Of a stretch of 64,000 nt of DNA, positions 10,701-21,359 are shown piece by piece. Under the pieces are notes generated by a model, which saw only the letters and a program-made list of their open reading frames with translations, was not told the DNA's origin and made no database searches. The first letter of the stretch is position 1. The number at the start of each line of letters is the position of its first letter. Location: assembly GCF_030272615.1 (NCBI RefSeq), contig NC_081409.1:655746468-655810467 (forward strand), read 5' to 3'. The DNA is from Cryptomeria japonica (taxonomy: Eukaryota > Streptophyta > Pinopsida > Cupressales > Cupressaceae). The translations under genes were made by a program, and so were the position numbers.

Positions 10701-12451
10701 TGGCAAGAGGTTCCGGGGCTAGCATATGATGCGCGACGGTTTGCATTTGCGATTTCGATGATCGAGTACTGATTACGGTCATGTTTTCGTGTTGCAGGGT
10801 CTCCCGTACATGAGAGAGCATACATCGGGACATATTCTTCGCACTTTGCGAGATCAGATTCCATGGCTGACTCAGTCAGAGAGAGACACACTATCGATTG
10901 TGGGATTGTGGTACGTGATTCTCATGCCGGCCATTCGATTTCATCCTACGATGCTGATGGCCTTGATGGAGCGATGGGATCCTGACACATGTACTTTTCA
11001 CCTTCCAGTAGGAGAGCTAACGGTCACACTCGAGGATGTGTACCGTATACTTCGTCTTCCTATCAGAGGAGCGACAGTTACATACGCGACCGATCGGTCA
11101 GCGGAGGATCATCAGAGAGAGCAGGTGTATTGCATAGGGAGAGTCATGCCGAGCGAGACGAGAGGTCGCATCATGGTCAGCTGGCTCTTACATCCTACAG
11201 GGGAGGTACCCCTTCTGAGACGCCTTATGATAGCCATCATAGCACTAGCCGTCTGCCCTAATGGGCGAGGCACGCACATGCATGGGGGTCTCACATGGTG
11301 TATCAGAGCAATGGAGAGACACAGGAGAGTGTATTCTTGGGGTCAAAGTATGCTTGCGCATCTCTATCACGACCTTGAGGAGTATGTATTCGGACAGGGG
11401 TTCAGTTTGATGACATGCACACTTCTGCAGGTGTGGATTTTAGAGCACTTCACATGCACCAGGCCCGTCGGCTTTCCGCTGAGTACAGTGAGCGAGCGAC
11501 CTAGGGTGTTCGCTTATCCACTTACCAGCGAGTGGAGATTTGGAGATTTATTATATTGGAGAGTGATTTTTGACAGATTGACAGCCGAGGTGATAGTGTG
11601 GAGACCTTACCTACTGATGCATAGATGGGATGGTATGGAGAGACAGTTAGCATGTCTATAGAGGAACCGCCTACTGCGAGGACGATATGCACACATCATA
11701 GTCCCCTTCTACTTTGACCGAGTACGGAGGCAGTTTGGACTAGAGCAGTGTGTTCCAGCCGATGTGCCCATCTATACTCGACACTCATGGGTCCTTCCCA
11801 GACCTAGAGCAGTAGCGAGACCGACGGTAGATGATATTGAGATGACAGACTTAGAGGGATCTGATCAGGATGTAGTCACTGACTATTCTGCAGAGCCTGG
11901 AGCATAGCGTAGATATGTTTCATGGTTCATGAGATCATATCCAGGTCCTATCTTTCCACCAGATCATCCGATAGGCCATCCAGGCCCATGGAGACATGGA
12001 GACCGAGATGAGAATAAGGGATCCAGGTCAGAGGAGCCAGAGGAGGGAGAGGGTCATGAGGAGGTGGGAGATCCTGATCCACCTACAGGTGATCAGCCTA
12101 GTCACAAGGAGGAGGAGGATGAGGATGCAGATAGAGAGGAGGACGAGGAGGATGCAGGTGATGATGTGGATGAGGACGAGGATGATGATGACAAGGAGGA
12201 TGATGAGGAGGAGGATAGAGATGATGAGGAGGAGTCGGATGCAGCTCCCCACCATTCAGGAGATGATACCATAGCTCTGGATCCACCTCCTATTCTCCAA
12301 CAGGGGGAACAGGAGGCGATACGGAGACCTATCACCAGTACCGTCCAGCCTACACCCATCGTGGATAGAGTATACGAGCGAGGGGAGCCTAGCGGTTCTC
12401 AGTCACAGATACTACCATATCATGATCCCTATTGGCGCAAGGGAGATCCAG

Positions 12452-12530
12452 GTATAGTAGGTTTATATTGATTGATTAATGTTTTGATGATATAGAATGG
12501 TACTAACAAAAATCTGTTCTACTACCATAG
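12452..12530 (+). other. 79-bp intron 2 of PMD gene in C
   Basis: Donor CCAG|GTATAG at 12452, acceptor ACCATAG at 12530, and a consensus branch site TACTAAC at 12501-12507, 23 bases before the acceptor AG-end. Splicing in phase 1 joins the acidic exon to the frame starting ANVQEWRSLIQQAM. A TGA closes the unspliced frame at 12469-12471. Confidence 0.7.
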
Positions 12531-12694
12531 CTAATGTGCAGGAATGGCGTTCCTTGATTCAGCAGGCAATGACAGACATTTCCATGATAGCACAGATCCC
12601 TAGTTCCTCACAGATTGCCTACAGGCCTCAGGGGAACGCGGGTCGCCATGAGGATTTGTTTTTTTCATTCCGAGTACAGGTAGATATATGGAGG

Positions 12695-12778
12695 GAGAGA
12701 GAGAGTCCTATCAGAGGACCTCCAGCAGGCGCGGCAGAGAGAGAGAGTCCTATCAGAGGACCTCCAGCAGGCGCGGCG
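12695..12778 (+). repeat. two-copy 42-bp tandem duplication in PMD C-terminus
   Basis: Two near-identical 42-bp units (12695-12736 and 12737-12778) begin GAGAGAGAGAGTCC. Being 14 codons long, the duplication keeps the frame. In the frame that gives a coiled coil, each unit carries RVLSEDLQQAR. Confidence 0.8.
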
Positions 12779-12869
12779 AGATCTAGCAGCAGCTCAGACC
12801 GAGGCTACCACCTATCGTGCGATCCTTATGGATAGGGATCATAGGAGTTCCTCTCAGAGTCACTCATGA

Positions 12870-13552
12870 TCTGTATCACACTACACACCCATGGGTCCAC
12901 CTTCACGGCCAGACCAGGAGGGAGCATCCAGTCGACACTCTCCAGCCACTAGCCCTAGGGATAGGAGATGATTTTATGATGTACAGTGACCTAGATTTGT
13001 ATACGATCCACACATATATATGTATATATACATGCTTCTCTTTTGTCTCAAATGTGCTATCTTTAATGCTTAAAACAACGTATATTTTGTTTTGATTAAA
13101 TCTTAATACATTTGGTAAATGTACATGTATGTTCAGAATTTAATTGCCATGTGATTGATTTCTCAATGCTCCATGATTAAATTGATACATGTGTGACTTA
13201 ATTAAAATATTTAATCAAGTGCTACATTGATGATAAGGAAGAAATATGCATTAAGTCTAAGAATCATATAACTAATGTGATTTAATTTTGAACTTAAACA
13301 CAACATGATACAATTCTACTTAATACATAAAGACATTGTATAATACACTAGCATAATGAGAAATGTAAACCTTTTACAATTTACATTAATGAATTCAAGA
13401 CAAACTATAAAGTAAGAAGACATGCTTGTCAGGAACGAAGCAATATAGATTAAACGACATAACATTTAATTCTATTTTTCTTTAATTAAGAAATACTAAC
13501 ATATTATCCAATGTTGAAGAATTTGAAAAGAAGATAGATAAGAAATGAAGAA
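12870..13552. other. convergent intergenic stretch in C
   Basis: The stretch between the end of the PMD gene (plus) and the end of pol (minus). It is AT-rich with no protein-like ORF. A palindromic (TA)n tract at about 13011-13034 could form a hairpin where the two transcripts meet. Both transcripts must terminate in or near this 683-bp segment. Confidence 0.5.
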
Positions 13553-14410
13553 TTAAGCATAATATCTACGCAAGTGCATAGCATTGATAGGTTCTTTAAG
13601 AGGCGTACCGTCTACATCCGCTATTTTGTAAGCACCTGATCCATAATCCTCAATAACGATATATGGTCCAAGCCAATTAGGACTAAATTTTCCCTTTTCA
13701 GCAGGCAAGGCATTCACATTGCGCTGATTCTCATAAAGGACTAAGTCTCCTACTGAGAAGGAACGTTGAATAACCTTATCATTATAGCTTCGTTGTAGAT
13801 TTTTGTGATACGCTTGAATATGCTCAAGAGCGTTTATACGCTGTTCATCAAGCATCTCAAGCTGTTGAAGTCGTTGTTCTCTATAAGAGTCATCATCTAC
13901 TATACCTTTAAGAGAAACCCTAAGTGATGGAATTTCTAACTCTAAGGGCATAATAGCATCAGCACCATAAACAAGATTATAAGGAGTAGTTCCCGTAGCA
14001 ATTCGTACACTCGTTCGGTAAGCCCAAAGAGAATAGATTAGCTGGTTACTCCAATCCTTACCATGCTTATTTACGGTTTTACAAAGAATTTGTTCAATTA
14101 TCTTATTAGATGATTCGGCTTGACCATTTGACTGAGGATAATATGGTGTAGAAAATCGATGTTTGATATGATACTTCTCGAGGAATTTCTTCACATCCTT
14201 GTTTTTAAACGATGTCCCATTATCTGAGATAATAGTGGAAGGTATCCCAAATCGAGAAATGGTGTTTTCTAAGAGAAATTGACAAATCACTTCAGCAGTA
14301 GTGGAGCGAAGAGGAATAGCTTCTACCCACTTCGTAAAGTAATCTGTTGCAGTTATAATGAAGGTGTGTCCTTGAGATGAAGGAGGAGAAATTTTTCCAA
14401 TAAGATCCAA
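13553..14410 (-). pseudogene. pol: Gypsy integrase core and C-terminus (element C)
   Basis: A 285-aa open piece that inserts element DNA. The catalytic triad is complete: D23 in ATDYFTK, D63 in IISDNGTSF and E99 in NGQAESSNK, spaced D,D-35-E. The C-terminus has the GPY/F-type block NWLGPYIVIEDYGSGAYKI and ends MHLRRYYA. The piece is separated from the upstream pol ORF only by an in-frame TAG in the H2C2 zinc-finger region (about 14528), whose second half (KKCHQCQQH) is at about 14500. So the domain itself looks intact but cannot be made as part of the full polyprotein without read-through. Confidence 0.9.
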
Positions 14411-14530
14411 ACCCCATGCGGAGAAAGGCCAAGAAGCTACTTGAGAACGAAGTTCTTGGGCAGGAGCATGAATCAGATTATTGTGTTGTTGACACTGATG
14501 ACATTTCTTAACAAATGAAAAGGAATCCTT

Positions 14531-16090
14531 CTACATAGTTTGCCAATAGTATCCCATATGAAGCAACCTATGAACCAGGGATTTGCCCCCAAAATGCCCC
14601 CCATAGGCACCTGAATGTGCCTCTTCAAGAGCAACGGGGATTTCCGACTTGTTAAGACAACGAAGGAGAAGACCATCATAACCCCTTCGATAAAGGACAT
14701 TAGAAAGGATGATATATCTAGCAGACAGCTTGTGGATTCTAGCCCTAGTGTTCCTATTAGCGGAATCAGGAAAGGTACCATCGGTCAAATATCTTACGAT
14801 ATGCGAGAACCATTCATCTGAGTCTACAAAGTCACAACATGTTATCAAGCTAGAATCATCTTCAATAGCCGGAGAAATAAGATTGTGAATAACGAAATTA
14901 AGATTGACCATAGGGTCCTCTAAAGATACTAGAGAAGCCACACATGCCATTGCATCCGCATGTCGATTATCTTTTCGAGGAACGGGTTCCATGGTATAAG
15001 AATCAAAATTTTGTAATAAAGAGATAGCAAGATCTTTATATTGTGATAATTTGTCTTGTTTTGCTTGATACACTCCTGTTACTTGTCTTATAATCAATTG
15101 TGAATCTCCATAGATATGTATGTGTTTTATATTTAGGGCCAAGGCTGCTTTTATTCCCGCTATAAGAGCCTCATACTCAGCAATGTTATTGGTACACAGG
15201 AAATTTAGACGATAGGATAAGGGAATAGGTTTCTTGGTAGGAGAAATTAAAACAACACCTGCCCCCAATCCCGTACGACACTTAGAGCCATCAAAGTATA
15301 ACTCCCAAGTTTCATCTTTCTCTATAGAAAGAATGAAGTCGTCAGGAAAGGACTCAGGGTTAGGGAAGGAGAAAGGTGAAGGGGCCTCAACTAAGTGATC
15401 GGTCAACGCTTGTCCTTTAATTGCTCTTTGGGAAACAAATTTAAGGTCAAATTCAGTTAACATCATAACCCACTTAGCTAGACGTCCTGATAAATCAGTT
15501 TTAGAGAAAAGATGCTTCAAAGGATCAAACTTAACCATGACATGGACTTCTGAATTTAAAAGATAATGTCTCAATTTCTGAGTCGCAAACACCACGGCCA
15601 AGCATTGTCTCTCTATCGCAGAATATCGGGTCTCATAATCGAGTAAGGTACGACTTATGTAATAAACCGGACATTCCTTACCATCTTTATCATGTTGTGC
15701 TAACAATGCTGCGAGAGCATGAGAAGAAGCAGCTGTATACAGAAGGAAGGGTTTAGAAGGTTTGGCAGGTTGAAGAATAGGAGGACTAGCCAAATACACT
15801 TTTAAATCTTCAAATGCTTGCTGACAGTCTTCATTCCATTGAAAAGTGATATCCTTTTTAAGAAGTTGAGTAAAAGGAAAGGTATGATCCGCAAGTTGAG
15901 ACACGAACCTACGAATAGCTTGAATCTTTCCTTGTAAGCTTTTAAGTTGAGACACATTTCTAGGAGGTGGCATGTTGACAATAGCATCTATTTTCTTAGT
16001 GTCCACCTCAATCCCACGATGCGAAACTATGAATCCTAATAGTTTTCCACTATCCACACCAAAAACACATTTTTGGGGATTCAAGCGCAT
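14531..16090 (-). pseudogene. pol: Gypsy RT C-terminus, RNase H and second RNase H (element C)
   Basis: A 519-aa piece. Residues 1-60 finish RT (NPQKCVFGV). Residues 110-235 are the Ty3-type RNase H, where TAASSHALAALL lacks the usual first catalytic Asp, so this copy looks inactive. Residues 262-390 are a second, archaeal-type RNase H with complete acidic residues: D267 in YFDGS, E305 in NNIAEYEAL, D329 in YGDSQL and D379 in RHADA. The end enters the integrase zinc finger. A degenerate first RNase H plus an intact second one is the hallmark of Tat-lineage Gypsy elements. The upstream join to RT is interrupted by a single in-frame TAA near 16115. Confidence 0.9.
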
Positions 16091-16117
16091 GTGATATTTA
16101 TGAATTCTTTCAAAAAT

Positions 16118-18331
16118 TTAGCGGAGGATTTTAACATGATCCATGCGAAGAAAGGATTTAGCTAAAATATCATCAACATAATCCTCTAAAATCTTATGCA
16201 TATAATCATGAAAGATAAGGGTCATCGCTCGTTGATAAGTTGCACCAGCATTTTTAAGTCCAAAAGGCATCATTATCCAACAAAACGTACCCCAAGGAGT
16301 GGTGAAAGCAGTTTTGAATTGATCTTGAGGGTTCATGAAAATTTGATTATAGCCTGAAAAACCATCCATGAAGGATAACAAGGCATGTCCTGCCGTAGAA
16401 TCAACTATCATGTCAATGTTTGGAAGAGGGAAATCATCTTTTAAAGAAGCCTTATTTAGATCCCGAAAGTCGGTACACATCCTTATTTTGTTATCTGGTT
16501 TAGCCACAGCGACAATATTTGAAATCCATGGGGAATAGTCAATAGGGCGGATAAATCCAGCCTCCAATAAATTTTCAATCTCAGCTTTAACAAGCAGAGC
16601 CACCTTGGGATTCATTTTTCGAATCTTTTGTTTCACGGGCTTAGCATCAGGAACTAAGACAATATTATGAGTAACAATCTTAGGATCTATACCAGGCATG
16701 TCAGAATATGCCCAAGCAAAGATCTCAGGGAATTCATGCAATAGTTCTTCATATTGTTTCTGTTCCTCTTCATCCAAACATTTTCCAATTTTAATAAATT
16801 TCTCTTTATTGCAAAGGTCTATCTTAACATCAGTGGTATCACTTATGAGAAGATTACTTTGTTGAGGAGTATCCTTTAACTGAGGGAATTCTTTCACAAT
16901 CTTATCGTTATCAATCTCTTTTCCAAAATAGGCTTCAGTGTTCAAATAATAAGGGAGTCCCCTATTGTGGTGATAACGAGGAAGAGTGTCATAGGCTCCC
17001 AAGAACTTAGCTAAAGCATCATCGGTAGGGAAGATATCCAAAGCACAGTCACCCGAAGGATCCCCATCAATATACTCAGGGTGCTGCATTGATAGAGATG
17101 TAGAAATAGCATTAACACTAATGCATGGTCTTTTAGAAGCTTTAGTACGTCTGCAGGGATTATAGCCAAGTCCAAAGGCATAATTGTGAAAATTAGTCTC
17201 TAGAGGAACTCTTATCCCTTGTTCATGAGCACCACAACCTTTTCCATGATACCCATGCTTAGCAAAAATGCGAAAACCACGACCATAACGATCAGCCATT
17301 TCAGGAAGAGAAGGTGGTTTTTCATAAGACAAAGAATCAAACTCTTCATAATTAGAGGTGTGAGAAGAAGAAGTTTGAGAAGCGGCCACAAAATTATTAC
17401 TCATAGATTCAGGTAAGGTTGATTGATTTTTAGTTTCTTCTTTCTTTTCAACTTTGTGATTTTCAGCTTCTTCCTTCTTTTCAACTTTAATTTCTTTAGA
17501 AGGAACCTTATATTCACCTACAAAGGTAGGGTTAAAATCAAGAGATCCCCAATCATCCTCTGCGAGAACCTTCTCAGGATCAAAATCCTTTTTATGTGTA
17601 GTTTCAAGTCGAGAAGGATCTTCTTCAGGAGCTCCAGACTCATCCAAAGAATTCCGATCATCAAAGAGCGAGGATTCATCGATAGGTTTCTTGTTTAAAG
17701 AGTCATCACTAGATGAGGACGGCTTAGAAGAACTCCCTTTGGAAGTAGATGTTTGCAGACAAGCTTGAAAATTAGTATCACCCATCAAAGTGTATGTCTT
17801 ATTGATATAAACGAATTTAACTTGTCTATGCAATGTAGAGGGGACAGCTTGCATGTTGTGAATCCAAGGCCTCCCTAATAACAAGTTGTATGTTAAATTT
17901 CCCGGCATAACATGGATAGGAGTAGGCAAAGTAACAGGTCCCACTGTGAGAGGTAAGGTGATGATACCTAATGAAGTCTTAGCCACATTGTCAAAGCTAC
18001 GAATGGGACGAGAGTCAGGCTCAATAAGAGACGTATCCACATTCATCTTATGCAATAAATTAATGCTACACACATTAAGGCCAGAGCCATTATCTACTAG
18101 TGTTCGTCTTATAGCAGTGCCTTTCATGACAACCACAATCATCAAGGGATCATATTGTTGTTGAATTTCACTAGTAGGCAACTCATCTTGGGTAAACACA
18201 ATTTGAGCTTTAGGATTCATCACAGAGTTAACAAAAGATGCTATGTTACTAGATGTATTCGGTGGAGGAACATTCAAATCTTTCAAGGCATCTTGTAACA
18301 TTCCATGGTGAGCGGAAGAAGTTTGAATCAA
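16118..18331 (-). pseudogene. pol: Gypsy protease, G-patch and reverse transcriptase (element C)
   Basis: A 737-aa piece. The retropepsin active site is LVDNGSGLN at residues 78-86, with the second conserved block YNLLLGRPWIH following. An acidic, Ser-rich linker leads to a G-patch near the middle (KHGYHGKGCGAHEQGI). RT fills the last 170 residues with TDFRDLNKA, FMDGFSGYNQI, PFGLKNAGATYQRAM and the catalytic YVDDILAKS intact. The reading frame is shared with the gag-like ORF upstream and with the rest of pol downstream, so the element once made one long polyprotein. A G-patch between protease and RT also occurs in H; such motifs bind RNA or RNA helicases in other proteins. Confidence 0.9.
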
Positions 18332-18403
18332 ATCCCAAAGGGATATCTTAGCAGGGGTAGCTTTAAGTTGTTCTATGAGATCATATTCCTTTCCAAGAAC
18401 TTG

Positions 18404-19132
18404 TCAAATATGTGGAGCTTGAGGAAGAATTGGTTGAGGATTAGGAAGGGAAACTGGAATAACAGGAGGAGGATTAGGTTGCCTATTATTTCTAGTATGA
18501 TAAGTATGGGCAACCGCATGATAACTCTCTCTAGTTATTTGTTTAGCATAACTGTAAGGACTTACAGGTTTTCTTCCTTGCACGGTGATGATTGGTTTAT
18601 TCAAAGTACGAAAGGAATCATGATCATACCTTCCTTGGACAGTAAGGAGAGGTGATTTAAGAACTTGAAAGGTGGGAGAAGGATAAGCACCTTGGACTTC
18701 AAAGAGAGGCTTATTATGTTCATTCAAGTTTATCATGTTAACCAATTTAGAGGCCTTGTTCTTGTTTAAAGATTTTGATAAAGCCACAAAGTCATCAAGA
18801 GCATCATCCAACAAAGCATGATCATATCGGTTAAAAGGTTTGTCTTTTGATTCAAAAGGAGACATCTCCTCATAGAGGGGATTATTGAAAACAACCATGT
18901 TACTAGATTCAGGGGAAGAGTTGATAGGAATGTATCCTTGAGAGGAATCATTCGACTTATCTTTCTCATCACACCTAAATGGCATAGTAACAAGGTTTAT
19001 GAGTTTTTGGTAAAATGAAGGTTTGGCATCTTTAGGGTTTAAAAACTCATCTAAAGCTTCATCTAATTCATCTTGGCTATACTCATAATAATCATCAAAA
19101 GCATGAACATTTTGCAAATAAAAATATGACAT
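18404..19132 (-). pseudogene. N-terminal gag-position ORF without gag motifs (element C)
   Basis: A 242-aa piece starting 139 bp after the primer site and in frame with the protease ORF, separated by one TGA at about 18402-18404. It is acidic at the start (DELDEALDEF), with repeated VQG units (FEVQG, LTVQG, ITVQG) and a Pro-rich end. I see no retrotransposon gag capsid domain and no zinc knuckle, whereas H has a recognisable gag at this place. Either most of gag was deleted or the element uses an unusual gag. If gag is missing, the element would depend on capsids from relatives. Not recognised otherwise. Confidence 0.6.
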
Positions 19133-19270
19133 TTTGAAAAGATTGCATAAAATTTAAACACACAATGCAAAGAAACACACTTTTTTTTTTCTTTAATGAA
19201 AATGAAATGAAAACACACTAAATCTAGATCTAGATCTAACAAATGTAATGCAAGAGGAAGCAATGATAGA

Positions 19271-19288
19271 TTCACGTCGGGTTCACCA
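19271..19288 (-). other. primer binding site of C, tRNA-Trp type
   Basis: The plus strand carries TTCACGTCGGGTTCACCA, three bases from the 5' LTR end at 19292. From memory this equals the last 18 bases of plant tRNA-Trp with CCA added, so the minus strand would pair perfectly with that tRNA. It is not a tRNA gene, since no acceptor, D or anticodon arm precedes it. Confidence 0.75.
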
Positions 19289-19291
19289 AAA

Positions 19292-20946
19292 TGTGTGGGG
19301 GAAAAAGCGAGACTAGGTTATCATGCCCTAATCCTACCTTTTGACACACATTACGGAATACGAAAGAGCCTAGAGATATCGCACAATTGGCTACTTCTTT
19401 TTGTGAAAGAGAGAGCCATGGGATATCTATTAGGATTTCTATTCCCTTGTTGAAATTGTAAGATCAAGTAATGCAAGTTCAAACCCTAATCCCAAAATGC
19501 AAGTATGAACCAATAATAAGATTGCAGAATTGAGATTAAACAATGAACAGCTATAAATACAAGGATGAAATAAGAATGCAGATATGTACCCGGAGTCAAA
19601 ATAGGACTGAAAATGTTCGGGACGGGGGCACGGGTGCCACTGTCCTGAAAACTGCACCGGGAACCACTGTTCTGCACTCTGAAACACTGTCTGGAAACTA
19701 TCTGCAAACTGTCTGTCCGGAGGACCAGGGCGCCCAGCGCCTCTGTCCCAGGGACCAGGGCGCCCAGCGCCCCTGTCCTGGCAGGACCAGGGTGCCCAGC
19801 GCCCCTGTCCCAGTCTCCTGCTCTGCAATTTCACACAGAGTGCCGTTCCAACCTTCTCTCTCCAGATCTGTATCCCGCGGCGTCATCCGAATCTCAAAAC
19901 CTGCAATAATATCTGAAAAGGGGGAGGGGCGGCTATATAGGGTTTTGCCTTAGTCAAACCCCCACTTCGGTGATTTCCACCTCCACGAATAGCCAAGTTG
20001 TTTTGTAAAATGTATTGTGTGTGCAGACCTAGTGTGTGTGCAAGGTCCAAAATGCAAGAAAGCAAACTAGAGCAACCTAGAAAGTAAACCCTAATTGCTT
20101 GTAAATGATAATGTAAATGCTCTAAATCAAGATGCAATTTGATCTAAAGCATGAATAAATGATGTATCAAAGCTTATGCAAAGACATGAAAACAATGCGA
20201 AATCATACCCAACCCTCAAGGGAGGAGTACAAGCCAATCTTCAGTCGGTAATCTCCTATTGTTCTTCAATTTCTTCCAAGCCCTAAGTGGATGAATGAAT
20301 TTGATAGATGCTTGATAGAATGATGTTGAATATTGTTGAAGTCCTCAAAGATCTACTCTTTCGCTGCATATGAAGTTCCTGGAAACAAAAATCCGATCCC
20401 TTCAAATGAGGAAAGAGAGCTTTTATGTATGAAACCCTAGGTCGTAAATTCGTATTTTGGCCGACCTAGAGATTGAATATCCCACCAATTTCTTGGGGTT
20501 AAGCTTTATTTTATGATTGGATCGTGCTCCCAAAATTTCGGGAAAAATATCCGGGACCATGTGCACCGGGCGCCACGGTCCCGACAACTTTTCACCAAAT
20601 TTTCAGGGCCGTCGGATATGATGATTTTAGAGAGAATCCCGAAGTTACAGGTGATTTTGAGATGTTTTGACCCCGAAACCAAGCCCCCAAGTTCGAAATA
20701 GGACTTAATTAGGGTTTTTGATTAAGTAATGTATTGAAGGAATAAAATGCGAGGGGCGCGCTTTAGTGAAAGGGCCCAACTTTATGATGTAGAGAATGAT
20801 GAAATAGGGCCTTAGACCTAATTAATTTGATTAATTAAGTGCTTAAGGAGAAATGCAATGCAGAATGTAAAATGCACTAAGGCGGGTGCTAAACTAGGTG
20901 TGAAATTGTACCACCCTAGCAAGTGCGTACAATTTACGACGCTACA
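19292..20946 (-). repeat. 5' LTR of element C (right copy)
   Basis: The 1655-bp partner of the left LTR. It lies upstream of the ORFs in element sense and carries the functional promoter copy (TATA at 19933-19940). It is followed at the outer side by the target duplication at 20947-20951. Confidence 0.95.
19933..19940 (-). promoter_or_regulatory. TATA box in 5' LTR of C
   Basis: CTATATAG, flanked by a GC-rich CCGCCCCTCCCCC run on the downstream side in element sense. Identical in both LTR copies despite about 2% overall divergence. Confidence 0.55.
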
Positions 20947-20951
20947 TTTCT

Positions 20952-21240
20952 GTGTTATTCAATTCAAAGGAAAGCATATAGATGTTATACCAAAATATTG
21001 TAGAAAATTGTGGAGAGTGCTAATTTGAAAGTGGATGAATAGTACAAAAATCAATCTATATCATATGACAGGGAACCGACAATGGAAATGATCATAACTA
21101 AACCGGCAACACCTTAATCAATACAGGAAACTGAGACAGTTACACTGACACAATCAAAAAATTCAAGCATGTTTCTGATCCTCCTACTGAAGAGGTTGCA
21201 TGCATTATTAATAATAATAAATCTTATAAAAGAACGTAGG
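20952..21240 (+). pseudogene. pol: Copia B integrase tail, piece after insertion C
   Basis: The frame resumes as VYSIQRKAYRCY, which joins to the RCDEEIF end at 8183; the combined block is the usual Copia text before RT. A stop follows at the end of ANLKVDE, and the text becomes unrecognisable after about 21240. The start of RT is missing until 27126, where element G ends. Confidence 0.7.
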
Positions 21241-21359
21241 AGATAAACCTACAGTTACTAAAGATAGAAGGATTTATGAGAAGATATTTTGCATGACTTC
21301 TCCATTGGCACTTTGATGGCAGTTCCAACTCCTGTTCCAGTTTTGAAACAAAATTTTGC

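Larger units (their letters stand above)
10422..12869 (+). pseudogene. antisense plant mobile domain (PMD) gene of element C
   Basis: A spliced gene running opposite to the retrotransposon. Exon 1 starts at ATG 10422 and ends at 10502 with donor GAG|GTGAGT; exon 2 starts after TTGCAG at 10798 in the same phase. The PMD (aminotransferase-like plant mobile domain) spans about 10810-11790, with MALMERWDPDTCTFHLP, VTLEDVYRILRLPIRG and FDRVRRQFGLEQ. An Asp/Glu-rich stretch follows (12000-12250). A 79-bp intron (12452-12530) leads to a C-terminal region ending in a coiled coil and TGA at 12867. Stops at 10434 (TGA), 11659 and 11905 (both TAG) lie in the reading frame, and a shift near 12690 is needed to reach the coil. 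PMD proteins of the MAIN type act in the nucleus; the role of element-borne copies is unknown. Confidence 0.8.
8184..20946 (-). mobile_element. Gypsy (Tat-like) element C with antisense PMD gene
   Basis: A complete 12,763-bp LTR retrotransposon on the minus strand. LTRs are 8184-9838 and 19292-20946, each 1655 bp, starting TGTAG and ending CACACA in element sense. The 5-bp target duplication tttct is at 8179-8183 and 20947-20951. Removing the element rejoins the Copia B integrase reading frame. Order in element sense: 5' LTR, tRNA-Trp-like primer site, gag-like ORF, protease, G-patch, RT, RNase H, second RNase H, integrase, antisense PMD gene (plus strand), polypurine tract, 3' LTR. The LTRs differ at about 35 sites by eye (about 2%), mostly transitions. 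The dual RNase H places it in the Tat/Ogre group. Confidence 0.95.

Noticed and set aside
12028-12359. Minus-strand ORFs over the acidic exon of the PMD gene.
   Set aside because: They are shadows of an Asp/Glu-coding GA-rich run; the plus-strand frame is in phase with the PMD.
19271-19288. A tRNA-Trp gene.
   Set aside because: Only the 3' 18 bases including CCA are present; nuclear tRNA genes do not encode CCA and no cloverleaf precedes it. It is a primer binding site.
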